Below, in pieces: positions 31,474 through 42,957 of a stretch of 64,000 nucleotides of DNA. The position numbers and the translations under genes are program-made. Under the pieces are notes generated by a model. The model worked only from the letters and a program-made list of their open reading frames with translations, had not been told where the DNA came from and did not search any database. Each line of letters opens with the position of its first letter. The stretch's first letter is position 1. Source of the DNA: Sweltsa coloradensis (Eukaryota > Arthropoda > Insecta > Plecoptera > Chloroperlidae); contig JAMZAV010002031.1 of NCBI GenBank assembly GCA_024449915.1, positions 1-64,000 of the forward strand, written 5' to 3'.

Positions 31474-34400
31474 CTTTTTGGGTCCATCCCGGGGCCAAAA
31501 TATATTCTTATCTTTGAAGACTTTTCGGCCCATTCGGGGCAAGTTTTTTTCAAACCTTTTTCTCCCCGGTTTTTCCCGCTTTTTGGCACCTTTGTTTCTA
31601 CCTCGTATGTAAATTCTTTCCCTCTTGTGTCTCTCTCGTGTATTCTTTCACCTCTTGTTTTTTGTTTTCCGTTATTACCTTTGGGAATCGGTTTCGATCC
31701 CCATCTCTGGTACTTGTCGAAAACTTTTCGATCGAGGCACACTCGTATTGTTTCCTAAACACTTCGCGGGTTTTGTAATTAAGGTTTTTTGGGGGGGCTT
31801 ATCCCTTTTCGTTGGGTTGCCCTGTCTCGTGTTTACTTTTCCATGTCACATTCTCTCTCTCGTTCGCTAAAAGGGGGGCGTTCGTATAATAAACAGTGTC
31901 AAAATGTTTATCATTTTCGCCGTTTTTTTCTGTACTTCGAATTGTTTTTAACTTGTTATTTTTTCCGCAAGGGAAGCTAAAATTTGGCTGAACAAAAAAC
32001 GCCCCCGTATCAAAGCGCCAAAATGTCTACCCCAGTGTCAACGTACCAAATAAATCTTTCGTTTAATCTATCCCCTGGTGAGGGGTTTTCTTTTGGGCCC
32101 CTCGTTTTGAAAAGTTATGGCCCCTGGAAACAAAACTTCCAAGATTATCAACAGCTCTTAAAAGGACCGAACGCAAAATCTTTGGCCGGACGACACCCAT
32201 AGATACGAAAAGCTCAACAAGCTTTTAAACTATTTTTGTTGGGGCGCTCGGGTCTCGTTATCTCTCTGCAAAAAATTAAAGTAAGGAAAAACCCGGGGTT
32301 TTGGAAACCTACGGTCGCCAAAGTTCCTTTTACGTTGCCTACGATGGGGAAACCCCCACTTTCTCAGGGTTTTTGCCAATTGGAGGGGGGGGGGGGGGGG
32401 GGGAATTTACTCGCTCTTCACATCTCTCCCCCCGATGAAAACCCAAATTTCTCTAAATAATGTTAAAATTTTCATTTTTTAAGAACCTCGCTGTCGGGTT
32501 TACGGCCCCTGGCCACGATACGGGTTTTAAAATCTCGAACGATATTTACCCGCTAGCTTTAAAAGCTTTGTCTCTCCTATCAAAACAATCGCTTGTTGCT
32601 AGCCTCTATTTTTCCAAAGTTTTTTAGAATTTACGCCTCAAAAATCTGCTTTCCAAAGCAACCCCTTCAAATTTTTCCTAGCGGGAAATCGTAAATCCTT
32701 TTATGCTTTAAAAAGCTTTAAATTTTTGCCCGATTTTAGGCGATTTTTTTTGTTTCTCTTTGATTTGTTAACCTTGACCGTAAACCTTTCGCAAAGTTTT
32801 TGAAAAAAAGCACCCCATCGCACACTCCCAACCGACGTACAGTTTCTGTCATAATTTTAAAACGAGGAAAAAGTCTCAAAAACAAACGGATTTGTGTGCA
32901 GTGGGCCTAAGTAAACAACGACCACTCTTGTAAAATCTTCTCCTTTTCAAGAGGTTTAAACCCAAATTTTCGGGGCCTAAAAAGCCAGGGGCTACACCTC
33001 CCCCCGCCTCGGGGCGTTTTCCGCGCTGTTTCCCCACGCTTTTATTTGTCAAGCGCAGCCCTTCTGTCCTGTTTGTAAAAAAAGCTAATTCTTTTTAATC
33101 AGTGCGAAATTTTTTTAAAAAGGGCAAGCCTCGATGACAAGTACCAAAACGCTGCAATGCTTGGGGGGCGTTTTTTTAAAACGCAGGGGCCCCGCACATG
33201 AAGTCTCAGTGCCTTCAAAGAGCACTTGCTCTACATGGGGGGGAGAAATCGCCATCATTCGTTGTTGCATTCGTCGACAGCCCTTTCCTTTCTCAGGGCA
33301 ACTCTAAAGTCAATACCTAAATCTCTCAGGAAGTGCTTTCCCCCCTCTCAAGACTTGGGTGTCTGCCCCAAGTTCTCTCAATGCCACCTCCGGATACTCC
33401 CCCTAGCCCACAGACAGGGGCTTTTTGGGTACCGAACGGGGGCTTTGGATACGCGACTCCCCAGGGAGGGTTTTCAACCCTTCCGAGCGGTGTGGACCCC
33501 GGCTGGGGCAGGTTTGGGGGCCCCTTTAATTCTTTCCCCTGGTCCATAAGCTGGGGCCTAAAAATTTCCCAACCTAGCCGCGCCCCAAACTCTCGGGAAT
33601 GGTCCGCACCCCGCCCCAGGTATGGGGCCCCAATTTTGCAATGACCCATTGCTTTCCCCTCTTTCCTGAAAAAGGACTTCACGTTCAAGCTCTCGTCTTC
33701 CCCCGACCATAGCCAATAAACCCCCCCCGCCCTGTCACCTTTCTCGCGAATTTCCTGGGAACGTTTTCGTGGAAATGCCCCTTGCTGATACAAATTTTTT
33801 AATGTACCCGATCAAGTCGACTTCTTAAATTGGGCCCCCGACCTTCCCCCAGAGATCCTAAAATAGGTCGGGTTTACCACGTCCGAGGGCGGTAGCCCCG
33901 AGGCCCTCAAAAACCTTGTTGGGTGGGTATTTTAGGACCAAGTCGTTCTGCCCAAACCCGTTTTCCGATTTTCCTGTCCCCTCTGTTCGTTTTCTCCTCA
34001 ACCTTGAGCGAAAACCTGCCCCTTTTTTTGGGAGGGGAAGAATTTCCCGCGCCCTCCGGAAGTAGATCCGGGGGGGAATCAGCCGTGTGAGCGTCCCCCT
34101 TTTGTTTCCAAACCTCGCGACGTGGGTGGACTTTAAAATTCTGTACCTTCCCTTTTTCAACCCCTCATTTTCCCTCCCCCGGGCGCAATCGGGGAAGCCG
34201 AAACTACGAAACTCCCCTTATTTTGGAGGGGGAAACTTTTGCGACGCGTTTCCGAGAAAGATAAAGCTTAAAAAAGTTCATGCGAAAGTATTGAACGACC
34301 CCAAACCATATCCCAGCCCGCCTCAAACCCCCCTCGTCTAAAATCATTCCACATCACTGCGTCCACAAGCCCCTAGCTCCAGTACAAAAATTTGGAGTTG

Positions 34401-36200
34401 TTTTCCCAACGCCTTTTTCTCCTGACGAAAAAGGGCCCTTTTTCTCTAAATCACTCCCCCCTGAGCGGCCCGAAGCTTCAACGGAGCTCTCCAGTGTAAA
34501 TCATCCCCTTCCGTACTCACAGCTTCAGGGTCTTTCGCGGGTTTTTTCCCCCCGATTTTTCCCCTCGCTCGGCGTCGGCTTCTGTGACGCCTCAAGAAAC
34601 CCACGCTGCTATGGGTGTTTTGCACACGCAGACCCCCCCTTACCCCTTTACGTTAGTCTCGTGGGGCGCGAAAAAGCAAAGGGTTTCTCCCGTCAAACCC
34701 TGACCAAATTTCCCAAGCTGGACTTTCAGCTGCAAATCCTCCTCTCAGGTTTGCTCCGCGTTACTCTGCCTCGCTGGAACCCCCCTTAATCTCACCTCGG
34801 ACATCCCCTTAATGACTCGCAGATCGTCCTCTCGGGCCTTTTTACTCCCCCTCATCGCCTCAAAACTTTCGTCGCGAAACGCGTAGTGGAAGTCCTGAGG
34901 CCAAAAACAAACCCAGTGACTGGGCCCATTACCCTTTCCCAGGAAAAAACCCCCCCGACTGCGCCCCTGTGGGTTAAAACCCCCGCCAGCTTCTTGGCCC
35001 TCCGTTATGGCTTCTGGCCCGGGGTTCCCACACCCTGCTCCCGTTCACTGGCGGAGATCCCCGCCTCGTTGGGCAGTAGCTATGAGCTCGCCCGAGCTGA
35101 AAACCCCAGGCAGTCACCTTTTTCGCCATCTTTGATGCTCCTGACACTCTGTTGTGAACTTTCAAAAATTTTCTTTCCCCCCTCAAAGCTCCCAAAGGGG
35201 GGGTTTGCCTGGGGGTTTCGTTTCTCCCCGACTCCTTTTAAAACGAAAAAACTTGAAGGTCTTTTCCCCCCACTGGCACGGGGGGGACCCCCGGAATTAA
35301 AAGGGGGTCTCTGGAACCCCTTTGTTAAAATCACTCCCGCGCAAATTTTTATGTAAAGAGATCCGCCCGCTTGCCCCAGGATCAACAAGTAAATTTCCAG
35401 GGTCGCCTCTTTTCAAACCTTTCCTGGCCCCTCTGGGTTTCTCAGGGGGGGCGGACGTTTTTTTTCTTCTTCCCCCGGAAAGAAGCGCGCCATCCTCTCC
35501 CCTTCCCAAGGAGGGCCCCCTTGTCGGCTCTCATTTGTGATTCTTATCACCCAAAAACTTTTTTGCATTTCCCGGGGCCCAGAACAGTTCCCGGCTTTTA
35601 TACAACCCCTTTCTTTTGGATTGTTTCTCTGCGTGGGTTGCTTTTGTCAACGTATACTCCCCGTGTCTCACTTGCCACAAGTTTTGCATTAAGCCCCTCC
35701 ACCTCAGGGTGGCTGATCTTCCTGCCCCCCGCGTGCAAAGTTCTCGAGTCTTTTTCTCAGTCGGAAAAGACTTCGGCCCGGGCCTTTCATGGGAAAATCC
35801 AACTGCGTCGGGAAAACCTCTCACCCAAAGGGGGATCCTTTTGCGTTTTTTTATGCATGGCCCCGGGAAAACTCCATCTCGAAAAGGTCTCGAGTTTTTC
35901 CACGGAAGCTTTTCCCGGCTTGTCTTTTACCCATTTTTTTTCCGGGGAGGCCTACCCTCAGACCTTTATTCTGATTGCGGTCGAACTACGTAGGAACAGC
36001 TAGGCAGCTCCCCTGAACTTTCGATTTTTTTCCCCACTCCCCAAATTTCCCCTCCCAGGGGCACTTGCCTCTGTCAAGCCATTGGCATTTTTAAAACCCC
36101 CCTTATGCCCCTAATTTCGGCGGCCCTTTTGGGGGGGCAGTAGTTTTAAAACTGCCAAAGCCCCTGCTCTACCGGGTCATTGGGGGACACTCCCCCACTC
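31474..36200 (+). pseudogene. BEL/Pao interior: gag and pol, unreadable frame
   Basis: The stretch shows coding remnants only in fragments. Integrase pieces are recognisable at about 35690-35990: LRVADLPAPRVQSSRVF, then an FMHGPGK-type block, then RGGLPSDLYSDCG with the catalytic aspartate. They lie in shifting frames. Long runs of G, C, A and T and frame changes every 50-100 bases suggest base-calling indels more than evolution. I cannot place gag, protease, RT or RNase H. Confidence 0.55.
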
Positions 36201-36210
36201 ATAGGAGTAT

Positions 36211-36672
36211 GCCACTTTATTTGCTCGCATTGAGGCCTTTCTCAATAGCCGTCCTCTATGTGCCCACTCCGGTGACCCTGCTGAAGGTATCAATTATCTT
36301 AGTCCTGGTCACTTTCTAATTGGTGCTCCCCTTCTTTCTCCCCCTGAACGTCTCCTGGACGACAACGTCAAGCCCTTGGCTCGTTGGCATCGTGTTCGAC
36401 AGCTTCACCAGACCTTCTGGAACCGCTGGTCGAACGAATATCTGCATATGCTAATGCAGCGTAGCAAGTGGGTTCGTGGAAGCTCCACGCTGAAGGTAGG
36501 AGACGTAGTTTTTTTCTTTTCGCCCTCTACTAGTCCTCTTTTTTGGCCGATCGGGCGTGTGGAAAATCTCTTCCCCGGTCGTGATGGTGTTTCCCGCGTC
36601 GCCTCAATACGTTCGGCGTCCGGTGTTCATACCAGACCAGTCAATAAACTGGTAACGCTTCCTTCTGCTTAA
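36211..36672 (+). CDS. BEL/Pao integrase C-terminal region (DUF5641-like)
   Basis: A clean open frame: ARIEAFLNSRPL, then GHFLIGAPLLSPPE, RWHRVRQLHQTFWNRWSNEY, LKVGDVV and FWPIGRVENLFPGRDG, closing with KLVTLPSA and a stop at 36672. The block NSRPL to RWHRVRQL to GRV is the hallmark end of Pao/BEL integrases. It is the 3' end of pol, about 100 bases before the 3' LTR. Confidence 0.9.
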   Translation, partial: ATLFARIEAFLNSRPLCAHSGDPAEGINYLSPGHFLIGAPLLSPPERLLDDNVKPLARWHRVRQLHQTFWNRWSNEYLHMLMQRSKWVRGSSTLKVGDVVFFFSPSTSPLFWPIGRVENLFPGRDGVSRVASIRSASGVHTRPVNKLVTLPSA

Positions 36673-36795
36673 CTGCGAAGAGAGCTTCTCGTATCCTTTC
36701 TTTTGTTTGTGTTTTGTTTTGGGTTTTCGTATTAGTTTTAGAAAAATGGTTTTCGTTCATTTTTGGTGGGCGGTATGTAAGCGCCAGTGTTCTTA

Positions 36796-37558
36796 CTAGG
36801 AAAACGCTAAAGTCCCGCCGCGTTGATGGATGAGCTTTTTAAAATTTTTAGTTTGCGTGGGATATCTTTACTTTTGCAAGTGCTTTGTTTTGCTGCCTAT
36901 AGGCATTGTAGGTGATTGTTGTCAAGTTAACCTGTCAATTGGTATTATTTACCGTAAAAAACTTACATTAAAAGCTTTATTTCTATGGACTCTGGCTAGT
37001 TTTTTCAACTTTTTCTTACAAAAGGTACTACATCACCATCACCTTAATGTCCATGTATAATATGAACGTTGTAGCCCCACCCGTTTGGTCAGAATTGGCC
37101 CAAATGGCACGAAAATATCGCACAAAAAATCAAAAAAACTTATATTAAAAGCTTTATTTCTAAGGATTCTGGCTAACTTTTTCAAATTTTTCTTTCAAAA
37201 GGTACTACATCACCATAACCTTAATGTCCATGTATAATATGAACGTTGTAGCCCCACCCGTTTGGTCAAAATTGGCCCAAATGTCACGAAAATATCGCAC
37301 TAAAAATCGAAAAAAATCGTAAAAGTACGATATTCATGAGAAATATTTCTTCGATTGTACCCAAAAACAATACACCTCTAAGTTCAGAGATTTCGAAGGT
37401 CCTGTCAAATTTTCATCAAGATCGGACATGCCGTTTGCTTGGTAGAGAGTTAACAAACAGACAAAAAAAAAAAAAAAAAAAAAAAAAACAAAAAAAAAAC
37501 ACCCGAGCTAAATTTTTTGGGGGTCAGTGAAATTGAAGTCTTCGCTTCGCTCATCCAA
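36796..37558 (-). mobile_element. Helentron-like H element, copy 9 (763 bp), divergent body
   Basis: On the minus strand it starts TTGGATGAGCGAAGCGAAG and ends GCGTTTTCCTAG with the GGCGGGACTTTA hairpin loop. The block next to the 5' end (AGAGATTTCGAAGG, GAGTTAACAAACAGAC) is family-typical but diverged. The rest is a tandem of repeat-B-related sequence. Confidence 0.75.
36850..37310 (+). repeat. Tandem ~170-bp repeat-B-like unit inside H copy 9
   Basis: Two units with CTACATCACCAT, CTTAATGTCCATGTATAATA and GAACGTTGTAGCCCCACCCG, the same blocks as in the tails of repeat B at about 5510-5570 and 23370-23430. Confidence 0.7.
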
Positions 37559-38157
37559 TTAGTTAGTTCTAGTTTTGTATTTTCCGCTTCATTGTCTATG
37601 CATCATTCTGTCTTGTTGTTTCACCCTGTGTTTCCCCTCTTTCCCCTACTTAACCAGTTTTCGTTATCTGTTCTTGCCCTGACTTTGCGTCAGTCTGTCG
37701 CTCGTTGTCTGCCTACCTCCGTAGGACACAGTTCGTCTCTCGCCTGCTAAGAGAGCACCTCAAACCCTGTCAGTCTCCAGTCTCAAGTCTCCGAACAGTG
37801 CAAACAGTCTCATTCACAAATTCAAGTTTTAAAGTGTTACGCTCCAGTGCTACAAGCCTTGTTGTTCTCCGTCGCTGCGCTCTTCTTCGCCTGTCTTCGA
37901 GTTGTTCTCGTCTGTGCTGTCCTGGCTCATTCTTGCGCAGGCATTTATTCTTCTTCTTATTCTTCTAACTCGAGTTCTTTAATCCTTTTTCTATCCCCTG
38001 CGGTGGGCACTCCCAACTTTAGCCCACTGCGCCGCCCACTTACTGGCTACGTTTTTCTCAAGCCCACACAACAATCTGGGTAAGTTTTATTTTGATTCAT
38101 TTTCTATAATTTACAGTCCACTATTATTCTACCTCAGGCCTCGGCCTTAACAATGTC

Positions 38158-38775
38158 AGAGCGTGCCGTTACTCCCAACGATGTTCGAACTATGGGACAA
38201 CATTAATTACTTTGAATTGCGATTTATTTTAGGTTTTCATTACTTTAACTTCGTGTCAGACATTTTGCGAAGTTGGAATATGACTTATGCAGTTGAAAAA
38301 TATTTTAAACACGAGATTTTAAAATTACTACTTCTGTGTTAGCTGCCATTATTGCCCTCCCATTCATTCTGTATGCTATTGAAATAAAGGTGTAGTTAAT
38401 AAAAGTCATGCTGCATCATAACTTTATGCAAAAGTGCAGACACATAACGATACAAAGCCAAAGAAAAAAACATTTTTCTTTTTAAGTTAAAAATGTATAA
38501 TTTGTTCGTTGAAAAAAATAAACTAAAAAAAGACATGTGAGAATATCTTAAAAATCATAGTTTTCAAAAATTACTTAACTTCACGACATATACAATTTGC
38601 GTAATAATATGTGTCATGGGAAATGAAAATTTATAAAGGCTTCAAAGAGTAAAATTGGGATTTTGAATATTTGAGTAAGGCATCTGGATTTTTGAAAAGT
38701 AACTTCTATGGTGATTTGTTTGATAATCGCAGAATTCCCTTCAAGCCCGAGAAACAACTATAGTACAGGAACCTA
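38158..38775. other. Unassigned AT-rich sequence
   Basis: No gene, long ORF or repeat structure identified. Confidence 0.4.
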
Positions 38776-39060
38776 CTAGGTAAACGCCAAAGTCGTTGTT
38801 AGACGAGTGAGCGAGTCATGTGTTGAGTACCCGGGAACATTCCATTTCCTTCCCCTACCTAAGGCTGGATCCAGCATGGTTGTTTCCTCCCTAGCTAGGC
38901 TATAGTGGCACATTATGGCCTAACAGTTGACGCGCACTTATTTCAAACAAACTCAAAACCATATATCATTTATGCATTATAAATTAATCAACTTAAATGC
39001 AAATGTTCCCGAGTACTCAACATATGACTCGCTCACTCGTCTAATAAGGACTTTGGTGTG
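38776..39060. mobile_element. Small foldback/TIR element with ~52-bp arms
   Basis: AGACGAGTGAGCGAGTCATG at 38810 is mirrored by CATATGACTCGCTCACTCGT at 39021, together with GAGTACCCGGGAACATT/AATGTTCCCGAGTACTC. The outer ends (CTAGGTAAACGCCAAAGTC) recall the 3' end of H elements (CTAGGAAAACGCTAAAGTC). Confidence 0.65.
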
Positions 39061-39135
39061 TTCCTAATCTAGTTGGCTAAGGCGCCTTTATACCCGGAAT
39101 GTTGGAGACCAAGGGTTCAAACAACGGTAGGAATA
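39061..39135 (+). repeat. tRNA-derived SINE head
   Basis: TCTAGTTGGCTAAGGCGCC (box A-like) is followed about 35 bases later by GGGTTCAAAC (box B). The acceptor-like ends GTTCCTA and TAGGAAT could pair. No CCA end or intact cloverleaf, so SINE rather than tRNA gene. Confidence 0.5.
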
Positions 39136-39599
39136 CATTTTGCTATTTCTTGATTATTTTATTATCTCTGGAAAAGTATATATATATATAACATGTTTTG
39201 AAATGTGTACACTATAATGGAAATCATATCCCGTACGAAATACGAGTAATGATTGCAAGGTTTACTCAATTTCCGAGCGGACGTTTAGGTAACCTTGAGC
39301 GTGTAAGATTTTGATACACCTTGGTCACTGCATGCAAACATGATAATATGATAAAATTGATTTGGTTCAAAAACAAAAAAAACATTGACGTTAAATTGTC
39401 TGTGACGTTCTCAGCCTAGTTTCAATTTATCATTTATTGTGAGTTTAAATCGTAACGGATTTTGCTCAAAATGTTAATTGTATGCTAAATACTTGTACCG
39501 GATGTCTGTTTAACATTTCAGCTCAATGTGTTTTTCCGTTCGGCCGTTCTGCAGCGAAGTCACTCACTCACTCGCAGACAAAAACAGATTGAATAGTAC
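39136..39599. other. Unassigned; contains a short TA microsatellite
   Basis: (TA)n at about 39178-39190. Nothing else recognised. Confidence 0.4.
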
Positions 39600-41266
39600 G
39601 GTGTGTCTGAATATTATTCCAAGTCTAGGTCCAGGTCCAGGTCCAAATTCAAGTCCACGTCTAAAACGTAGAATGTTCTAATTATCTGTCAATGGCGTAT
39701 GAAGTACTGTCTGAAAAGTCTAAGTCTAGCCGAATAGTGACAAAACGCGTTCATTCCCTGGTCTTATTCTCGTTTTACGTCACCGTTACGCGTCATGATA
39801 TCCGTGACGTAGCTAGTAGCATCCGAATAGTCGAGCGCACGATCGAGACTCGCCGAAATCTGGGAATGAGAACAAGAATCGGAAAAGGACACCTGATCTT
39901 GTTCTTAGTACTAGAACATGGCGGCTGTTTACGATACGTCCGATAAATTGCATAAATAAATAAAAGATAAAATGCATGAAGCAATCTAGTAACAAGACCA
40001 GGAATCAGACCAAGAATAAGAACAAGACCAAGTAATGAGACCAAGAACGGTGAAGAACACTATTCGGTTAGGTCCCTAGTCCATTCTTGGTCCAGTCGAT
40101 AAATAGACCGAGCAATCGAAAGTGTACACTCGTTTTTGGTCCGATTCAAAATGGCCGTCCGCGACAATGAGAGAAACAACAAACGACGCATTTTTAAATA
40201 AAGGTAAACATTTAAATTTTGTTTCTTTTTTGGATGAGCGTAGCGAGCGTAGCGAGCGAAGCGAAGATTCCATTTCACTACACTGGAGAAAAAAATCCGG
40301 AATGTTTTTTTTTTTTTTTTTTTTTTTTTTTTTGTATTTTTGTGTGTTTGTCCACACGATTCCGGCTAAACCGATACTCCGATTGCGATGAAATTTTATG
40401 GAGGCCTTCGAAATCTCTGAACTTAGAACTGCCACGTTTTTTAGCGCAATCGGGAAATTTTTTCTCATAAAAAACGCAATTTTACGATTTTTTTTCGATT
40501 TTTAAAAAAGTTCTTCGACTTATAACACCTACATGCTTTATCCGATTGTAATGATTTTTTCACAGAACCTTGATTTTATGAATTAAAATATTTGTGTGAA
40601 ATTTGAGCGGAATAGAAAAATTATTTCTCATGAAAATCGTAATTTTACGTGTTTTTTTCTTTTTTAAAACAATTCTTTGACTACACCTACATGCTTTATC
40701 CGATTGTAATGATTTTTTTACAGAACCTTAATTTCATGAACTTATATATTCGAAATAAATTTGAGCGCAATCGAATAATTATTTCTTATAAAAATTGCAA
40801 TTTTACGATTTTTTTCTTTTTCAAAAATTACGATTAATTAAAAAATTAAGTTAATTTTTTATAAAATTTAATTTAATTAAAAAAATTAAGTTATTTTTTT
40901 TAAATTTAATTTAATTAAAATAAATCTTCGACTAAGTAATGTTTTTTTCACAGAACAACAGAAAATCCGCGTAACACATTGCAGCTCAATGCACCATATA
41001 CGCTCATCCAACAACGTGGCGGGACTTAAGCGTTTTCCTAGTATAACGTATTTAGGCCTAATTGGTTTTACTACATGTACAAATACTTTTGAATTAATAA
41101 TCAAATATTTCACAAAGGACTCTCGAATGAACACCTAACCTAACTTTAGGTAGTGTTGACGTTGCCCGGCAGGCAGCTCTACTGTAGACTAGAATAGCAC
41201 TTTAACATTGAGTTGGACTTGGACCAGGGACCTACACCTTGACTTGGACCATAATTCAGACACACC
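39600..41266. mobile_element. TIR DNA element containing H copy 10
   Basis: GGTGTGTCTGAATATTATTCC at 39600 is mirrored by CCATAATTCAGACACACC ending 41266, and the inverted match continues through GGTCCAGGTCC-like blocks. Interior (39650-40230) has no convincing ORF. Target duplication not clear. Confidence 0.6.
40232..41041 (+). mobile_element. Helentron-like H element, copy 10 (810 bp)
   Basis: GGATGAGCGTAGCGAGCG to TTTTCCTAG with T on both flanks, 3' hairpin AACGT-GGCGGGACTTAA-GCGTT and three internal ~160-base units. Confidence 0.78.
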
Positions 41267-42054
41267 CTTAGTCTCAGAACCACCAAACAAAATATGTTGT
41301 AGGCCTACTCGAAATTAAGATTTTACGAACCCACTTTGGGTACGATCCGTATCATGCTAACTTGCAACTTGGGCGTGCCCATAGCATTTCTTGGACAAGT
41401 CTGGGTGTTGTGGGCGCGCCCAGAGCAACGTTCCCTTATACGACTCTCTACAAAACCCGAAACCTTAGGGTTCTGGTTCACGTTGGCATCAGTTAGAGGG
41501 AATATAGGACACTTCTGGTAGTTGGTAAATATCTATTAGTTCAGCCAGGAAACATCCAAATGAAATTTGGCGCCCTTGTCAAGTAAGCTTACATGGACAG
41601 TCCTACAGTCGTAGATTATCAATTTTTTTTATAAATCAGACACAAAAATTCACAAGTTTTCACTTTGGGATTTAAAAAAAAAAACATGCATTTACTGTTA
41701 ATTGAAAAAAGTTGCTTTAGAACCATAAATTTCAGCTTCCATGACAACTGTGAAAAACTTGAAACAAATGTGTAGTCAGTCTGCCGAGCGAACAGGATTT
41801 GCATAAAACTCGTGTCCTATCCTCATTTCAAGTTTTCTGTTATTTCTACGAGAGGGGAAGACGTCAGGTTACTTCCCTGTGGTGTTGTGGCCGGAGGTCG
41901 AAGACACTGACCCTTCGTAATTTAATTTCCAGAAACACTCTAACTTGCCTTCAAGGTATAGGGGGTTCCAGTGCAGCTACTATAGTAGCTGCAACCAAAG
42001 AAAAAAGATGTTCTCGTCACAAGTGTTAGTGGTGGGGGTTGAATGAATGCGCGG
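41267..42054. other. Unassigned sequence
   Basis: No gene recognised. A 76-residue ORF at 41799-42029 has no motif I know. Confidence 0.35.
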
Positions 42055-42785
42055 TATAGTTCGTCTATTTTCGCTATAGCGATTTCGGAAGGGCTTTTGA
42101 CTGCTATTGACGCATTGTTAGAACACCGCCTACAAGTGTTTACACTTGACAAGATGTCACCTAGATTTATGGTAGCGCTGATCCCAGCAGGCTGATGGTT
42201 TTGTACCTGTCGTACAACCTTTTCCAATCTATTGTGAACAAAATAATTTATTCATCGGACATTTTTTTGTAGAATTTCAATTAATTAATAACGTGGTTCA
42301 AATATGTAGCCCGAGTTAAGAAATGAGTTTTTTTGCCGATTGTCTACGATCAAAACTGACCGATTTATAGCCAATTGTTGTTATTGTAAGCTATATCAAA
42401 TATCTACATTCAATAAAACAATGATCCGTATCTCGTTCAGTTTTGATCGTAGACACAAAAAATACATTTCATAATTTGAGCTACATAATTTGAACCACGT
42501 TATTAGCCAAAATGTAGTATTAAAAAATTGTACGATGAATAAATTATTTGGACAACAATAGCTTGGAAATGGGTTCATAACAGGTATAAAATCCCAAGTT
42601 CGCTCACTTCTAATGCTGTCAATGCCCGTCTCATACCCCTTTAATGGACAAAATAGACCTTCCCTGGATTCCCGCTGTTTCATATCAGCATCAAGGTGTT
42701 AAGCTCCATTGCGCTCCATTGTCATGGTGTCCTTTACCATCCGTGCCTCTACCGAAATCGCTATAGCGAAAATAGACGAACTATA
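42055..42785. mobile_element. 731-bp TIR element with an inner foldback
   Basis: TATAGTTCGTCTATTTTCGC with CTATAGCGATTTCGG at 42055-42089 is mirrored exactly at 42751-42785. Inside, 42240-42345 and 42435-42555 form a second inverted pair (AACGTGGTTCAAAT with ATTTGAACCACGTT). TA or TATA at the ends may be the target duplication. No transposase. Confidence 0.75.
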
Positions 42786-42884
42786 AAAGGAATGTCGCCT
42801 TTGTGTATGAACGAAAAATAAGTGCAGCCAACACAACAAAAAATTATCTGTGACAGATACAGAGATGAGACAGTTTTTAGGTTG

Positions 42885-42957
42885 GTCTTGTTGTTAGCGT
42901 ATATGCTTCCAATGTAGAAGATCCAGGGTTCCATCCAGGGTCCAGGGATCCAGGGTG
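42885..42957 (+). repeat. tRNA-derived SINE remnant
   Basis: GGTCTTGTTGTTAGCGTAT, GCTTCCAATGTAGAAGATCC and a damaged box B (GGTTCCATCC) match the tRNA part of the SINE at 25762-25885. It abuts the truncated Copia 2. Confidence 0.55.

Larger units (their letters stand above)
30859..38152 (+). mobile_element. BEL/Pao LTR retrotransposon
   Basis: LTRs begin TGTAAGCGCCAGTG and end CTTAACA; the 5-bp target duplication ATGTC is at 30854-30858 and 38153-38157. The polypurine tract GGTGGGCGG precedes the 3' LTR. Integrase and its BEL-specific C-terminal domain identify the superfamily. The 3' LTR is interrupted by H element copy 9. Most of the interior (31.4-36.18 kb) is too noisy to read. Confidence 0.9.
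36776..38152 (+). repeat. BEL/Pao 3' LTR, interrupted by an H element
   Basis: LTR sequence 36776-36795 resumes at 37559 and runs to 38152. The uninterrupted 5' LTR reads GTTCTTATTAGTTAG at the insertion point, so no bases were duplicated. Confidence 0.9.

Noticed and set aside
33226..35540. Several 70-156 residue ORFs on both strands
   Set aside because: They sit in the noisy BEL interior, overlap on opposite strands and carry no motif.
41799..42029. A 76-residue ORF as a small secreted gene
   Set aside because: No signal peptide, motif or splice context; its end overlaps sequence next to a TIR element.
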